Origin: Leucaena leucocephala
Taxonomy: Eukaryota; Streptophyta; Magnoliopsida; Fabales; Fabaceae
Assembly: GCA_037074615.1 (NCBI GenBank)
Contig: CM073535.1
Span: 9,153,001 to 9,217,000, forward strand
Direction: 5' to 3'
DNA length: 64,000 nucleotides
Part shown: positions 11,396-24,774 of the stretch, in pieces
Layout of the letters: each line of letters opens with the position of its first letter
Numbering within the stretch: the first letter of the stretch is position 1
Translations under genes and position numbers: made by a program
The notes under the pieces: model-generated
Database searches by the model: none
Told to the model about the DNA's origin: nothing
What the model saw: only the letters and a program-made list of their open reading frames with translations

Positions 11396-12485
11396 TAACC
11401 CATTCCACTAAATTTCCACAAAGCATAAAAATTATAGGTTCTTAATTTGACAGTCATTCCCTATTAAAATAATCATATTTGTATTCATTTATACATATAT
11501 TAAACTTTACTCATAATCCAACTCAAACATACAAATTAAATTAATTATGATAAATTCTGAATCATTTAAAATAAATTTAGATAATCCATATTAAAAATGA
11601 GCATCCCATACTTATCTTTTCGGTGAACATGAAATTTTAAAGTCTCAATCAAACTTTACAACTTGTAATTATATAGTTTACCGCTTTCTTCCTATATATA
11701 AATTATTTTAAAGATAATTAATGATATTTTTATAATTTTACCCTAATTAAATATAAAAAATTTATAAAATAATTAAGTGATTTATATATAAAAATAGAAT
11801 GATATAACTTTGATAATATATATAAGTTCATTTTGAATGAAAATTTTAGACCATAATATAAGTCTATTGAGAGTGGTATTAATGAGTATTTTCTATTTTT
11901 ATTTCTATTGAAAATGAAAAGAGTAAAAAGAAAAAAATATAAAATATAAGGCAATATTTATTTTAAAATAATGTTTTTTAAAAAACTTTAAATCTAAGCT
12001 TAAGGTGTAAACATAACCATGTGTTTTTTAAAAGTTGTGCCCTACGAAGTGTAAAAATACCTATAAACATTAAAAATAATATAAAAAAAATATTATGACC
12101 ATTAAATATAACTTTATACCATTATTTTTTGTGGTAGGTAAATCATGCATTGTTGTTATGAGAGTACTAAAATACCCCTAACTAAAAAGTATAAATATAC
12201 AAAAAAAAAACCATAAACTTTTATCTAATATATGTCAAACACCATATACTTTTCGAAGGCGTAAAGAATATAGGAAAGTGCGTCTTTTAATTTTAACAAA
12301 ACTAAAAACCCTATTAAATTATACTATATTATTATAATACTAATAATTTTATAATAAATATGTACATTTGATTATCTAAATTTATTTATGCTGTTAGATG
12401 CAATTTTAAAAAAGTGTATAGGTATTTTTATATCTTAACCTTTAAATTTAAGATATACTAAATAATTTAACTAAAATTTATTTTA
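11396..12485. other. AT-rich intergenic DNA, no gene seen
   Basis: Long A/T runs and scattered stops on both strands. The 74-codon minus-strand frame at 11730-11954 is Ile/Leu/Tyr/Phe/Lys-rich, as expected from random AT-rich sequence. Confidence 0.55.
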
Positions 12486-12489
12486 TTAT

Positions 12490-12890
12490 TTAGATATGTT
12501 TGTAAGCCATTGGATTTAATTTCTAAAGAAAATTGTAGAGAATAAATTTTTGAGAATATTTTTTAGAGAATAAATTATGAAGAATAGTTTTTAAAAAAAG
12601 TAACTATAAATAAATAAATATTTAGATAATAATTATTATAATAATTTGTTGATAGATAAATTATTAAAAAAAATATGGGATAAAATAATAGAGAAAAAAG
12701 ATAATGATAAAAAATATTATACAAACTAAAAACTATATTCTTTATCTAAAAATTAATCTTATAAAATTTGTATGAAATTATAATTTTAGACTCTGTATAG
12801 TTTATTCAAAAAAATTTAAAAATTTAATAATTTTTTATTTAAATTATAATTTAATTTTAAAATATTTTTCAGACTATAATTTTAAGTTAA
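12490..12890 (+). mobile_element. Tourist-like MITE, highly diverged
   Basis: 'gatatgtttgtaagccattgg', 'aataaataaatatttagataataatt' and 'ttgatagataaatta' follow the order of motifs in the better copies, but the element is strongly AT-shifted. Boundaries are approximate. Confidence 0.42.
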
Positions 12891-12894
12891 ATTA

Positions 12895-14373
12895 AAGGGG
12901 CACTTTATCTTTATTCCAGAGGAGATGGCGGTTCCTTCCAATCGTTCACATTTCCCAACACACTTTTTCTGCCACCCATCCCCGTTTATTTTTTGTTATT
13001 CTCAACATCTGTAACTACGGTAGTTGCACGTTTTGAAGGCTCGTAAAACATGGATAAAAGTATTAGTTGGCACCAAAATTTAGGATGGGCATGTTTGGCA
13101 TAAAAAAAAAAAAGTAGATGTGAGGAAGGAGAAGGAGAATTGAATTTACTTTTTTCTTATTTAATATAATACAAATTATTTTTATTTCTATTTTTTATAT
13201 TTTAAATTATTTCAATTTTATAAAAAAAATAAAAAATAATATGATAAAAGTAAAAATAAAAATAAATAGTTTAAACTATTTTATCTTAATTTATAAAATT
13301 TCTACAATATTTAACTCTTTTTAAATTATAAAAAATAGTTTAGATCATTTTATTTTAAATTATAAAAAAATTAATTATATACTCATTTTTATCTTATTTA
13401 ATAAATTTTTAAAATATACTTTTAACTTAATTATATTTCTACTCCTATTTTTATAAAAAAAAATTCTATCCGATATATATTATTTTAATTTTTTAACTAA
13501 ATCTAATACTCATATTTATAAATTTTAAATAACTAATAATTTATATTAATTGAAAAATTATTTAAAATTAATTAAATATAATAAATATATAAAATATATT
13601 ATTTTTTAAAACTATATCCCTATTTATAAAAAATAAAAGTGAGAGATAATGAATTAAAAAAAAAAAGAGAAAAATGAGCGAAAAAGAAAAATGATGGAGA
13701 TATATAATTAATTAAAAATAAAATTAAAAAATATAATAAATATTTAAATAAATTAAAATAACTATATATTTGTATGGATCTTTAATATTATATATATGTT
13801 ATTATTACTTTTATTTATATCTCTTTTTAATTATATTTTATATTTTATTTTTATTTTTATCACTTTAACCTTATTATTATGTTAACTTTTTTTATAATAA
13901 AAATTATATGTAGAATTAAATAAATTAATTAATCCTAATTATAGTTTCACTACAATAAAACCATTAATTTTTAAATGAGTACATTGACTATTTTTGTAAA
14001 TATGTGTATTATTCTATTAAATATAATTATATTTAAAATATGGTTAAAAATTAAATGTAGATTCTAATTAATTCAATTAATAACCATATTTTTCTATTAC
14101 AAAATAATTAGTTATAATAATTATAATTTTGTTAGGTGGTGTTGGAAATTGGAATCAGATCATTGATTTTTAATAATATTTTTTTATCTTAAAATAAACT
14201 AATTGATCCGATAAGATTCGGTCAGTAATTTCTAAATCCCATAATTTTTTAAATTAATTAATTCATATTAATGTTTTGTGTTTTTTTATGTAATTAAGAG
14301 CATGTCTCTTTTGAGTCATAGGGTGCAGTCTCAACAAAAACAACATCGGTCCCATAAAATACACTTGTTAGGA

Positions 14374-14377
<4 letters not shown>
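12895..14377. other. Intergenic DNA, no gene seen
   Basis: 12900-13080 is a compositionally normal non-repetitive stretch with no recognised exon. 13100-14140 is extremely AT-rich, with runs of A, T and (TA). Confidence 0.5.

Positions 14378-14413
<36 letters not shown>
14378..14413. repeat. (TA)n microsatellite
   Basis: About 18 uninterrupted TA dinucleotides. Flanking 'agagcatgtctcttttgag' and 'aagagactctcaacgaac' are partly complementary, so it may be the loop of a hairpin. Confidence 0.9.
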
Positions 14414-14415
<2 letters not shown>

Positions 14416-16750
14416 CTTGATGATAAGAGACTCTCAACGAACATCTTATTTATAATATAATGTTTTGTTGTTTTTAAAACCAAACCAAGTCACTGATACG
14501 GTTCAAGGTTCATTGATAATCACATTGTATTTTCATAAGGACCTAGACCCAGGGTTAACTCTGTTCAATTTGATCATACGACCTAATACCATTAAGTTGC
14601 CACTGGATAAGTTGAATATATAAACTAAATTAAATAAATTTATTAATTATAATAAATATAATTTTACCTTCTTAATAATTTTTGTATAATATTAAATTAT
14701 ATATTAACTTAAATTAGACAAACATATTGAAAGGTGGAAAGAGTAATATATAAAAAGAGAGAATTTACATAAATTTCTTTGTATCTATTTTATTAAATTT
14801 TCTAATTTTATTTTGCTACGTGTCTTATAGTTTTAATATCTTAATTTAATTTATATACATATGAATAAAAAATTCATATGGTCAAGTATGATTGTAAAAC
14901 TTAAATAATAGATGGAATGAATTTGATGTAAATATAAGTTTATATAAAATACATAGCCACAAAAAATAAAAGAAATATAAAATATATTTATTTATTTTTA
15001 AAAAAAATTAAGTTTATTCATGATAAAAGGATATGATAAAATTTTATTTTTTTAAATATTATTAATATTAAATAGAAAAAAATATCAATTATTCTTAAAT
15101 ATAAATTTAAAAATTTAAAAATTAAATTATTTCTTTAATTATTATAATTAAAATAATAATAAAATAATATTCTTTAAATATTAAATCTATTATAAGTAAG
15201 TACATGTCAGTGGTCCAGTAAATATAAAATACAATTGGTAGGTGAAGAGATAGGACTAAATTAATGGTTTTGAGGAGTTTTGGAAAGTAGCGATCACTGT
15301 TCTGAATAGTCAATAATTATAATAATTATTCAATGTATTGGTTAGTGTCCGTCAACAAATAAGCGAGATTCGATTTGGGTGGTCCCCAAATCTGGACAGT
15401 TGAAACGTCCTAATTTAACGTCGTTTTATTATTATATTTTTAACAATATATTCTATCCAAACCTTTTCATAAACAACTATTCAAACGCTAATTAAATTAG
15501 TGATTAAAATTAATTAAAAAATAAATATTAAAAAAATAATTTTTTTAATAAATATATCTTTAATTATGAGATTTGGAAAATCTCATTATCACTTTTTTTA
15601 TTTTCTCTCATCATCTCACCCTTACCATATAATTGAAAAATAAATAGTTAAAATATAATCTTTTATAATTTGTTTATTTTAAGATAGTCTATAATTAAAA
15701 ACTGTCAAGATTAAATTTTCATAGTTTTTTTATTTTTAATCTAATATTAAATATAATTTCATAAGATAATAAATCTCAGCTATTTAATTTTTATAAAAGA
15801 GAAAAATAAAAAAGTATTAAAATTTGATCCTTTCAAGTTTACAATAGTAGAATATCTTAAAATAAAAAAAATAATAATTTTATAAAAAACTATATTTCAA
15901 TTATTCATTTTTCAATCCTATAGTAATGATGTGATGATGAGAGAAAATGAGAAAAAATAATGATAAAAATGATATGTTTCCTTAATTATGAAGATGGTGG
16001 ATTGAAGAGAGAAAAAGTGAAAAAAGAAATAAAAGAGAAATAAATAATTAATTAAGAGATAAATATAAACAAGTCTATTAAATTTTTAAATCACATATTA
16101 TTGTTTATATATATAATTATCCCGAGATAATGATGTTTATAAAAGAGATCAAAGTAGTATATATTAAATAAATATAAAATTGAAAAATTATTGAAATTTT
16201 AAAATAAAGTTGATGAAAGTTATTTTCTTAGTCAGGACAAAAATATTGAAATTAAATTTTTTTTTTAATCATATTATTATGTATTCAATTTCATGATTTA
16301 TAACTATTATTTTTAATATAAGTGTATTCTTTAAGAATTAAACTAGATATCTAAAGGAATATAACGAAATTTTATACTGTTAAATTAACTATGTGTTAAT
16401 TACTTTTTTCAATTTTTAATTTAATACTTTTGTGTGTGTTTTTGCCCTTTTAATTAAATCTTTTATTTTTATTATATTAGTATAATTAATTCATATGACT
16501 TTATTTTAATTAATACTGTTAGTCTTTATACGAAAATTAATAGTAATAGTATTGATAAAGTAAAAGTAAAGATTTAAAAAGAAAAAAAATATAATGATGC
16601 CAAATTATTATTTTTAAAAAAAATATATAGGTACCTCTCATGTAACCTGGTAATTATAACAAGCACTCAACTGCAACCCACCTAATATGCACAAACAAGA
16701 TTTAAAATCATATAGCGCAATCAAATAACCAAAGCATCAAATATGGGGCT
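14414..16750. other. AT-rich intergenic DNA, no gene seen
   Basis: No family or coding motif recognised. 15330-15440 is a short less AT-rich island (gagattcgatttgggtggtcc). 15520-16250 contains diverged small-MITE-like motifs (aagtagtatatattaaataaatataaaa, resembling a stretch near 37060), without definable ends. Confidence 0.45.
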
Positions 16751-16752
16751 TA

Positions 16753-17204
16753 GTGTATATTTGGCACTATAGTTTATAAAGTCCTTTTGAGTAAACTTTT
16801 AATTTAATTTTTTTAAATAAATAATCGTATTTATCAAAAAATAATTTTGGCTAAAATTATGATTTTAAATAGTTACTGAAACTAGTTTTTAGAACAGTAA
16901 AAGAGCTTATGGACTATCCAATTAATATCTTACACCTACTTTTTCTTATACTCTCTCTCCTCTCTCATCTCTCTTCTTCACCCTATCTACTCTCTTTTCT
17001 CTCCTCTTTCTTCTCTACCCTCTTTACTCTCTCTTATTTTTAATCAAATCATACACTTTTTAATAATTTATCAATATGAAAAGTAATTATACTACTAATC
17101 ATCTAAATATCTCTATTTTTAAAATCTATTCTTCCCAAAATCTATTATTTCTAATATATATTCTTCTTAAAATCTATTATTCAAAAATTAATCCAAACAG
17201 GCCT
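16753..17204 (-). mobile_element. Tourist-like MITE with TTA target duplication
   Basis: Reverse-oriented copy of the same family, starting GTGTATATTTGGCAC and ending ...TCCAAACAGGCCT. It has TTA immediately outside each end (16750-16752 and 17205-17207). The middle is the pyrimidine-rich arm (tctctctcctctctcatctc). Confidence 0.78.
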
Positions 17205-17209
17205 TTAGT

Positions 17210-17579
17210 AAAGTTGATATTTAACTAGGTTTTTTAAATATTTAGTTAAAAGTTTGATCCTTAGTGGTATATGTGGAGAGAGTCTTACAGTCGGTACTAA
17301 AACCCTTTCATAAAATCTATGATACGATAAGATTAATCATTATTTTTAGTAATAATTAATTCGGAGTAAATATAGATAAAATGTATTAAATGATATGACA
17401 AATTTAAATTTAAACTTATGAAAAAAAACCACACCTGTTTAAAAGTTTGAAGCTTATATTTCGAATGTGATTATAATAAAGTCCCTAAACTATAAGTCTA
17501 CTAATACCAAAAACAGCAAGGGTTTCTTTGAAATAGTGTTAGTTAGAAGGTCTAATAAGTCAGGTGTGACAAACGAAAA
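17210..17579. other. Intergenic DNA, no gene seen
   Basis: AT-rich sequence with a short retroelement-like phrase (tccttagtggtatatgtgg, about 17260). Nothing assignable. Confidence 0.4.
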
Positions 17580-18050
17580 CCTAATTGGATGAAAAAAAAA
17601 ATTATGTTTGATATAATTTTTGGGCTGATCAACTTTTTACGTCAAAGCCACTTTTAAGTTGCAATAATTTTCCCCAACTTTTGATTTTGTTTAGATTTGA
17701 ATATTATGACTTTTCACTATATCATCCAAATGCATGTGTTTATATTAAACTAACTTTTTTTTTATTAAAAACTATATTTAAATATAAATTATAATATACT
17801 AATTAATTTTTATGTAAATTTCAGTTTATAAAAGTTAGTTTGGTATCATTAGTCATGAATCTCATCACCTTTTCAAGATTTGGTCTCAATTCAGTGAAAT
17901 CACACACATGCCATTTCTCTTATACACAGAAGATCTCACCATCTTTCAAAGACTAGGTCTCAATAATTTAAATCTAAATTATTGAAATTATATTTAAAGA
18001 CCTCATATGCACAAAGAAGATTTAAAATCAAGTAAACAGAGCATCAAATG
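17580..18050 (+). repeat. Local duplication, left copy
   Basis: 17600-17960 is homologous to 18905-19395 in the same orientation. Landmarks are 'attttccccaacttttgatt', 'ctttttactatat...taaactaactttttttt', and the closing 'gtcatgaatctcatcaccttt...ccatttctctt'. The piece 'tgcacaaagaagatttaaaatca...gagcatcaaat' at 18009 also matches 16688-16741, so three fragments of one unit are scattered over 2.7 kb. Confidence 0.68.
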
Positions 18051-18352
18051 AGATTACTTGTGCTTCGTATTGTGGAGATTCGAGAGAGACGCTTGCATCT
18101 GAACATTTATTATTTGTGCAGAGAAAAACAAAACAGGCATTGAAGAATGGTTGGCCTTCTTCATTTGCTGTAACAAATAAATCAAGTACACATCAACTCA
18201 AAATCTTGTTCTGTGGAATCTGAAGGCATACCAGACAATGTTTTTATAGTTAGAAATTATAGCGTATCCGTTGACCGATGACATAGAATCTAGTCTTCTT
18301 GAAACAATAATAAAAATGTATTTTGTCTCTCTTTACAAAATATATTTTTTTT

Positions 18353-18525
18353 TAGTACAAAAATTTTTGGAAAGGGGTTGGGCTCACCCACGATTCAAGG
18401 GCAGGGCGAAATCTCCCTTTCTCTTAGGCGATACCAATGTCGGGCAGAACGAGCCGTCTATTATCTTCAGGCATAAACCTAAGTACCCAAGAGTTAGAAT
18501 GACTCTCTCAACGCTGTAACTGGAA
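18353..18525 (+). repeat. Dispersed GC-richer repeat, copy 2
   Basis: Homologous to the reverse complement of 6780-6990, from 'acaaaaatttttggaaaggggttg' to 'cgctgtaact'. A frame of 82 codons (+ strand, 18271-18519) and one of 63 codons (minus) cross it, but neither shows a known motif. The flanks of the two copies do not match, which fits a mobile or transduced origin. Confidence 0.65.
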
Positions 18526-18889
18526 CCACAACTGTCTATTACAAAATATTTTTTATACCCATGAACTTGGTTCAAATTTGTTCAAGGAACCTATCTACCT
18601 ATTAGGTGTGTCACTGTTAACAGTAATGAAGGATGTTTTTCAATGTAACTGGGCCCAAAGCAGTTCAAGAACCTTGACAACGACAATTCATTCGAAACCA
18701 AAATAATGTTCTTTACCAAAAAAAAAAAAAATAATGTTAAAAAACCCAATATGCATAAATGTTATCCACAATAAAATAGAAATTCATCAATCACAATCTA
18801 ACCCAACCGATTGGGTGTTAAATTCATCGATCCTAAGTCTGCTAGTACTAAAAAAAAGTAAACATTTGTTTGTGATAACGCTATGAAAC

Positions 18890-19395
18890 CTTAAAGGTTA
18901 GCTGTGATTAAAAAACGATGTTTAATAGGATTTAATTGATTTTTCCCCAAAAATTATTTTAAAGTTGAAACAGGTTTTTATAGCTCATGGCTTTTTACTA
19001 TATTATTAAAATAAGTTTATGTTAAACTGAGTTTTTTTATAAAAATTTATTTAAACATATATTATATTATACTAATTAACTTTTATCACAATTTTAATTT
19101 ATAAAAATTAGTTATAGTAAAAGTTAATTTTATTCAAGTCAATCAGTCTCGGAAGTCAGAAATGAGGTCATGGCTCAAGTGCCCTAACAATGCGGGCGCT
19201 ATCCCTTAAAACAAATGATAAACAAAGGTGAAATACAAATCTCAATAACTATAGGTAAACTTCAAAACATACTTAACACCAACATTTTACATCGTCCATT
19301 AAGTTTCCTATCATTAGTCATGAATCTCATCCCCTTTCAAAACTAGCTGTCAATTTAGTGAAACCACACATATGCCATTTCTCTTGAACTACAAA
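18890..19395 (+). repeat. Local duplication, right copy
   Basis: Partner of 17580-18050. It shares 'ttttccccaaaaattattttaaagttg', 'ggctttttactatattatt' and the end 'gtcatgaatctcatcccctttc...ccatttctcttga', with an extra block at 19110-19310 absent from the left copy. Confidence 0.68.
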
Positions 19396-19399
19396 TAGT

Positions 19400-22000
19400 T
19401 TAGGATTTAGGCCTAGTCGGATTTACACTTTCTGAAAACTATCGGACAACAATTTAGTTTAGGGCCTTTACCCAAAACACCCTCCATCTTATTGTAGGGA
19501 ATATGACTAATCACATGCCTACTCCTTCTGACAATAGGTTTAGTAGTTTAGAGTCATGTACCATTACAATATTAATTTTAGCGTATATAGAAAATTTTTA
19601 TTAGAAAATCCACCTACCATAGTCAGGTATATGACATGAATTGAATCCAGATATAGTCAAAACAAAACATTAATGAACCAGGTGCGCAATTAAAAACAAA
19701 AGGAGTCAACATATGCTTACAGAAAATGAGTACAATATCAAAATATTGCACAGTTAACATAAGAATTTCTTTCATATATTTAACTAATTTAATTAGGTTA
19801 AAGAAATTAATTAAGTTAGACACTATATGATATATCTATAATTATCTTTCTTAATTTTCTCTCTCTCTCTCTCTTTACTTTAATTATTATTGAGAGAGTA
19901 TCAATAGGAGATAATTTGAGAAAAATAAATAAATATGAGAAATAAATATTATATTTAAGATTAATATCAACTTCCTAATTAAACCTTATATTACAAACTG
20001 AAAGAGTATCTCAAAATTATATATATATTTTTTTGTATCAACAATTTACCATGTTATCATACTTAATGTGGTCCAATTTCTATCTAATTTTTTTTTCTAA
20101 ACATAAATATATTTCTATTGAAGTTAATCATATGTGAGGTATTGTCAAGTATTAAATGTGGGTGAATATTTCAATAATAGTTCGAAGATTAATTTATCAT
20201 ATTATTTGTGACTTACTTCTTCTATTAAACCCAATCTCTATTGGTCATTTCAATTTAAATCTAGATCTTATATTTTTTTTTTAGTTATAAGAATTTAGAT
20301 AAATTATCTCCACCCAATCCCTATTGGTCGTTACGTTAAGGGCCTTCAAGTTAGAAGGGCCTCAAGCATCCAGTTAAGGGCTAGGGAGATTGGGCTTCAA
20401 TAACGAAACCCAAACAACTAGTCCAAGAGATGCCTACAAAGCCCAAAGTCACAAACCTCCAAAGAAACCCGACCCAATTCCCTCATCAGACAAATAGTAA
20501 GAATCTTGCCAATGACAATTAACATGATAGTAAGTAACATGTTTGTATCTTATAATGATACAAGTTTAATTTTTTCTACTATTATGAGAACTCCTTTAGT
20601 AGGCAATATCTTAAGTCCCTTGTAAATACTCTTTGAACTTAAGGTTGTGCTATGTATTTGGTGGGAGATCCATATCTAGTTTACCTAAATTTTTTTATAT
20701 AAAAAAATAGTAAGAATCTTGAGTTCACAAAGATAAATCATCAAACGAAGTACTAGTTATAGTTTTTTTTTTTTTAAATTTTTCCTATTTAAGTTTGATG
20801 TAATTTCCTTTTTTTGTTTTTTAAGATGTATTTCATGTTAATCATAAGGCCTAATACAATTAGCATTTAAATAGATTCCTTGAGCATCTAGTCAATTTGC
20901 TTAAAATAATATATTTGATCTTCTAAATTTATATCAAGTATTAGTTTAGTCTCTTAAACTTATAAATTATATTTTTAGTTCTTTAATATTAACACCATTA
21001 ATCTTATTAATAAAAAATACTTACACATTAAATTTAAATGGTGACTCTATAATTAAAAACGGATAAAATATATTTAAAATCTAATCATTTAACATAATAT
21101 TTTTATATTTTGAAAGATGAGGAAGAAACTTAATACTATAAACTTATAAACTTCTAGAATGAAATGTATATTTTACCTATGAATTTGGTCCATCCAGTTT
21201 TATTCTAGACGGTCCAAAACTGATTTAAAGAAATATGTGACGCTGATTATAAAAGGAGAACGCTTGTCAATGAACGAACACCCCAAAAACGGGTCATGGT
21301 CTGGGTCTCACCAGAATGGTCGTGGCCCAATAAATAGTCCAATACAGAGAAAGTTACGTGGCTTCTTTCTCGATCTACTCGGTCCATATACCCAAATGAC
21401 TACAAAATTGTTAAAGAAATATGACCCACGTAGCGTAACACAACAAACATGCTCAGAGGCTCCACCCAACATCGGACAAAGTTTTGATAAATGTAAATAC
21501 TTTAAATATAATATCTTTAAGTCAACTTTATCGTGAGTTAAAATTTATTTTGGTAATCTTTACTTCTTGAAGGATTAGTCTGAACATACCTATAAACCAA
21601 ATGATCAAAACCCAAAACCCAATGCTATTTTTTATCAAAAGAAAAAAACATTTGTTTATTTCTCTATTCATTTTGTTTTTCTTTTCAGTTATGAAGACTG
21701 ATGATGCCTCGACAAGTATGGCATTGGCTTTGTACTCTTCTTTGACCTCATTTTATGTTTTCTCGCCCTTGAAAGAAGTCTTCTTCTCTCTCATCTCTCT
21801 TACTGAACCTTCAACATTTGCAGCATCACACAATCTTCATCGGCCTTTTAACATGATTCTGAATGACTTTCAGGTTCTTGATTATTTTTTTTTTATACTA
21901 TTATCTTCACAAGTCCTCTGTTCCAACCCTTTTTATTCCATTCTTCTTCTTCTTCTATTTTTTTATGCTTCTTTTTTCTTAACCTGGTATTAAGATGCTT
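19400..22000. other. Intergenic DNA with a few less AT-rich islands
   Basis: No gene recognised. 20330-20520 (ggccttcaagttagaagggcc) and 21200-21540 are compositionally normal. The frame 21601-21993 (+) is Phe/Leu/Ser-rich; its middle (21690-21870) contains a plausible exon-like stretch ending at CAG|GTTCTT, but I recognise no family. Frames at 19623-19823 and 21237-21536 also show no motif. Confidence 0.4.
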
Positions 22001-22009
22001 CTCGGCTTT

Positions 22010-22570
22010 TAATATTCATAATCCAATGACATGTTTTATTTCCTCTTCGGCCGCCATGGATTCTTAGGTAATAGACAACATCGTTTTGATGAGTTCAATA
22101 GTCTGGGTTTTAAGGTATAGAAATTTTCTTCCGATGGAATTTGATGGTATAAGGTTAAATGCAAAGAAGGAAATCATTTTTAAAGCAGAGCTAGAAATAT
22201 TTTGTTTGATGTTTTTTTATAGTCTTGGCTTGATGCTTTTATTTTTCTCTTATTTTGTCCTCTCTCTCCTTTAATTTCTCCTTCGCCAAATTTGCTTGGC
22301 TTCCAGGTAATGTAGACCCCTTTTAGGAAATATTTATTGTCTGCTTCCCTGCCTTACATTTTTTTTACTGTGAATATGGAAATTTTTTCATCATGCTCTT
22401 AAACTCCATAAGCATGGAAAAGAAGACATTTCAAAAGGTGTCATTGTTCTCATTAATATGATTTGGCTGAAGCGTAACAATGCTTTACATGAAGGAAAGG
22501 TATGTCACCCCTTGGAAATTATTATTAAACACACTACTGCTTCTCTTTTCTTTGGACAAGGGGCCTCTCG
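22010..22570 (+). pseudogene. Possible LINE C-terminal fragment
   Basis: Broken + strand frames suggest the end of a plant L1-type reverse transcriptase gene. F-N-F-S-F-A-K-F-A-W-L at about 22270 resembles the 'HLFFxCPFAxxxW' zinc-binding tail. 22440-22550 reads N-M-I-W-L-K-R-N-N-A-L-H-E-G-K, like the 'xxIWxxRNxxVFEGK' segment common after it. No poly-A tail or target duplication was found, so this is suggestive only. Confidence 0.35.
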
Positions 22571-22582
22571 CTATTACCCTAT

Positions 22583-23312
22583 ATAGTGTATGTTTGGATA
22601 AATTTTTAGAAAATGGTTAATAGAAAAAAGGGTTTTTGGACATATTTTGGAAAAAGGACTTTTGGAAAAGAGTTTATAGAAAAAAATAGTTTTAAAAATA
22701 TGAGTGTTTAGATAGTTATTAGCATAAGGACTTTTGTGATTAGTAAATTGCTAGAAAATGTATGAGATGAAAAAAAAGCCTCACATGCGTTCTACTGTTC
22801 ATCCTCATTTCTTTTCATTTTTTCACGATGACGGAGGCGGACGGCAAAGTGGAGAAGACAGGCGAAGGTGAGGACAGCGACGAGGGCGACAATAGACAGA
22901 GGAGACGACAGAGAGACGCTGACTTCAAGTAGCGATGGTGACTAGATCTACTAGCAGCGGAGGGTGATGACTGTGACCAGAGGGAGGAGAAGGATGACGA
23001 AGCAATGACGGTAGAGCTGAAGCTTTTTCAATGAATCTTTGACGGGCAGCGAGAGAAGAAAGGGAGAGAGTAGAGAGGAGAGAGGGGAAAAATATATGTA
23101 AAATAGTAATTGGGTAGTTTATAAGCTGTTCTACTGTTCTAGAAGTTACTCTCAATAGCTTATTCAAAACCTTGATTTTAAACCATGGTTTGATCCAAAA
23201 GCCCTTTTGAATAAATATGACTGTTTTTTTTTTAAATTTTCTTAAATTAAGGTTTGGGTTAGAAACCTTTTTAAAACTATGGTTTATAAAGTTTCCAAAA
23301 AGCCCATAATGT
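22583..23312 (+). mobile_element. Tourist-like MITE with a GC-rich internal insert
   Basis: The left end (tgtatgtttggata, 22587) and right end (aaagtttccaaaaagccca, 23290-23308) match the family at 8237. Unlike other copies (about 440-540 bp) this one is about 730 bp, because 22775-23080 is a GC-rich stretch (gacggaggcggacggcaaag) unrelated to the MITE. The minus-strand frame 22925-23317 reads across insert and MITE and is not a recognisable protein. Confidence 0.7.
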
Positions 23313-23499
23313 CCCAAGCTCTTAAATATTCTCTCTCTCTCTTTTTGTTGTAGATAATTAGATTCTACATGATTGATATTTTGCTATCTTACATACGGAA
23401 AATGGTGCAGTTTTAATTTTTTTTATGAATTTTCAAAAGAAAAAAATTATAACTACATGACTTTATCCAAGACCTTGAAGTAGTTTTTCATATGTTTTT

Positions 23500-23830
23500 A
23501 TCATCCTAAAATATTTTATGATACAATTTCAAATATTTTAAGATATTGAATACATTTTCACTTAACGATTTTTTTGGGAGTTAACATTGAGGTTAAAATT
23601 GCTGTTAAAAAAATACTTTAAAATCAAAATTACTCCTAAAGAAATCAATACTTTAAGGGCAAAATTACATCATAAAATACTTTACGGTGTTGGACATGTA
23701 TAGAAAAATATTTTAGAGTGCTGAATGAATAACAATATATTTTAGGATGCTGGACTCACTTAAAAAATATTTTAGAATACTAAATATATTTGAAAAAAAT
23801 ATTTTAGGGTGCTGAATGAACCTTAACCAT
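23500..23830. repeat. Imperfect short tandem repeats
   Basis: Variants of 'aaatattttagggtgctgaatga' recur at spacings of about 30-37 bases (about 23640-23825), with weaker copies upstream. Non-coding. Confidence 0.5.
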
Positions 23831-24279
23831 TCTCTTATAGTACTACTATAATTCTTGAATATTCTTTGTTTATTAATATATTCACAAGAAAAAACTATTT
23901 TCTAATAGGGGAACCGGTATGGGCACCTAAAGTTCATTTCATTTAGATAGCTTAAATTTAATTTTTTTTATCTTTATTTATTTAAAAAATTATTTTAATG
24001 GGTATATAATTTAAAATAAAAATAATCTTTTAAATAAGTTATTTTTCAAAAATGTTTTTTTATTTAAAAAATATCAGTTGAAAACAAATTAGATTTGAAC
24101 TGTCCAAATTAAATGAGTTTTGGGTGCTTATAAGATGATTCGGATCTATCAATAAGCGATTTGAACTATTCTTATATAAAATTTGTCTTAATCTACTTCT
24201 AGAGCTACTTCTCCATCTACTTCCCCATATTTTCCCTCTTTTATTTGTCTTTCTTTTTTCAAACTTCCCTTCAATTTGA

Positions 24280-24770
24280 AGATATAATTATGCAAGAAGG
24301 TGGAGAGGAAGTTATAGACGCAAAAGTCAATATCATATAATATTTCTCTTATCTTTAATATATAATTTAATTATGGAGTTGATATTATCTTAAGTATTAG
24401 GACCAATTTTCTATATTTATTAAATTTTTTCAAATTACTTATATTGTAGTTCTCAATAATAATCAAGTAAGAGATAGAGGAAGATAATTAATAAAGATGA
24501 TTAAAGGATTTTAAAAAAATATATATTATAATAATTAATTTTTTTAATATAATTAAATTAATTAAATAGTTCATATGACATGTGGATTTACTTAAGCCAA
24601 ATCTGATGTAGGTTTATTTTTGTTCTTGTCTGATGTGGCATAACTTTCAAGTTTTATTCTTGCCATTATCATTAAAAAAAAGATAATAAAAATGCTTATA
24701 TTTAATAAGCTTATTATTATACCAAATTGTTACAGCAAATTAAAATACAATGCTTTTGCTCTCAGTCAGC
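24280..24770. repeat. Copy of the CBL-locus 3' flank, interrupted by a repeat
   Basis: 24290-24320 (atgcaagaaggtggagagga) and 24680-24753 (aaaaatgc...ccaaattgttacagcaaattaaaatacaa) match the flank of the CBL-like pseudogene at 34540-34652. Between them, 24345-24590 matches 37395-37620, an AT-rich repeat (aataatcaagtaagagatagaggaagat) that occurs as an insertion in both places. Confidence 0.65.
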
Positions 24771-24774
24771 TTCT

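Noticed and set aside
22925..23317. 130-codon minus-strand frame
   Set aside because: It runs across a MITE end and a GC-rich insert; no domain, composition changes mid-frame.
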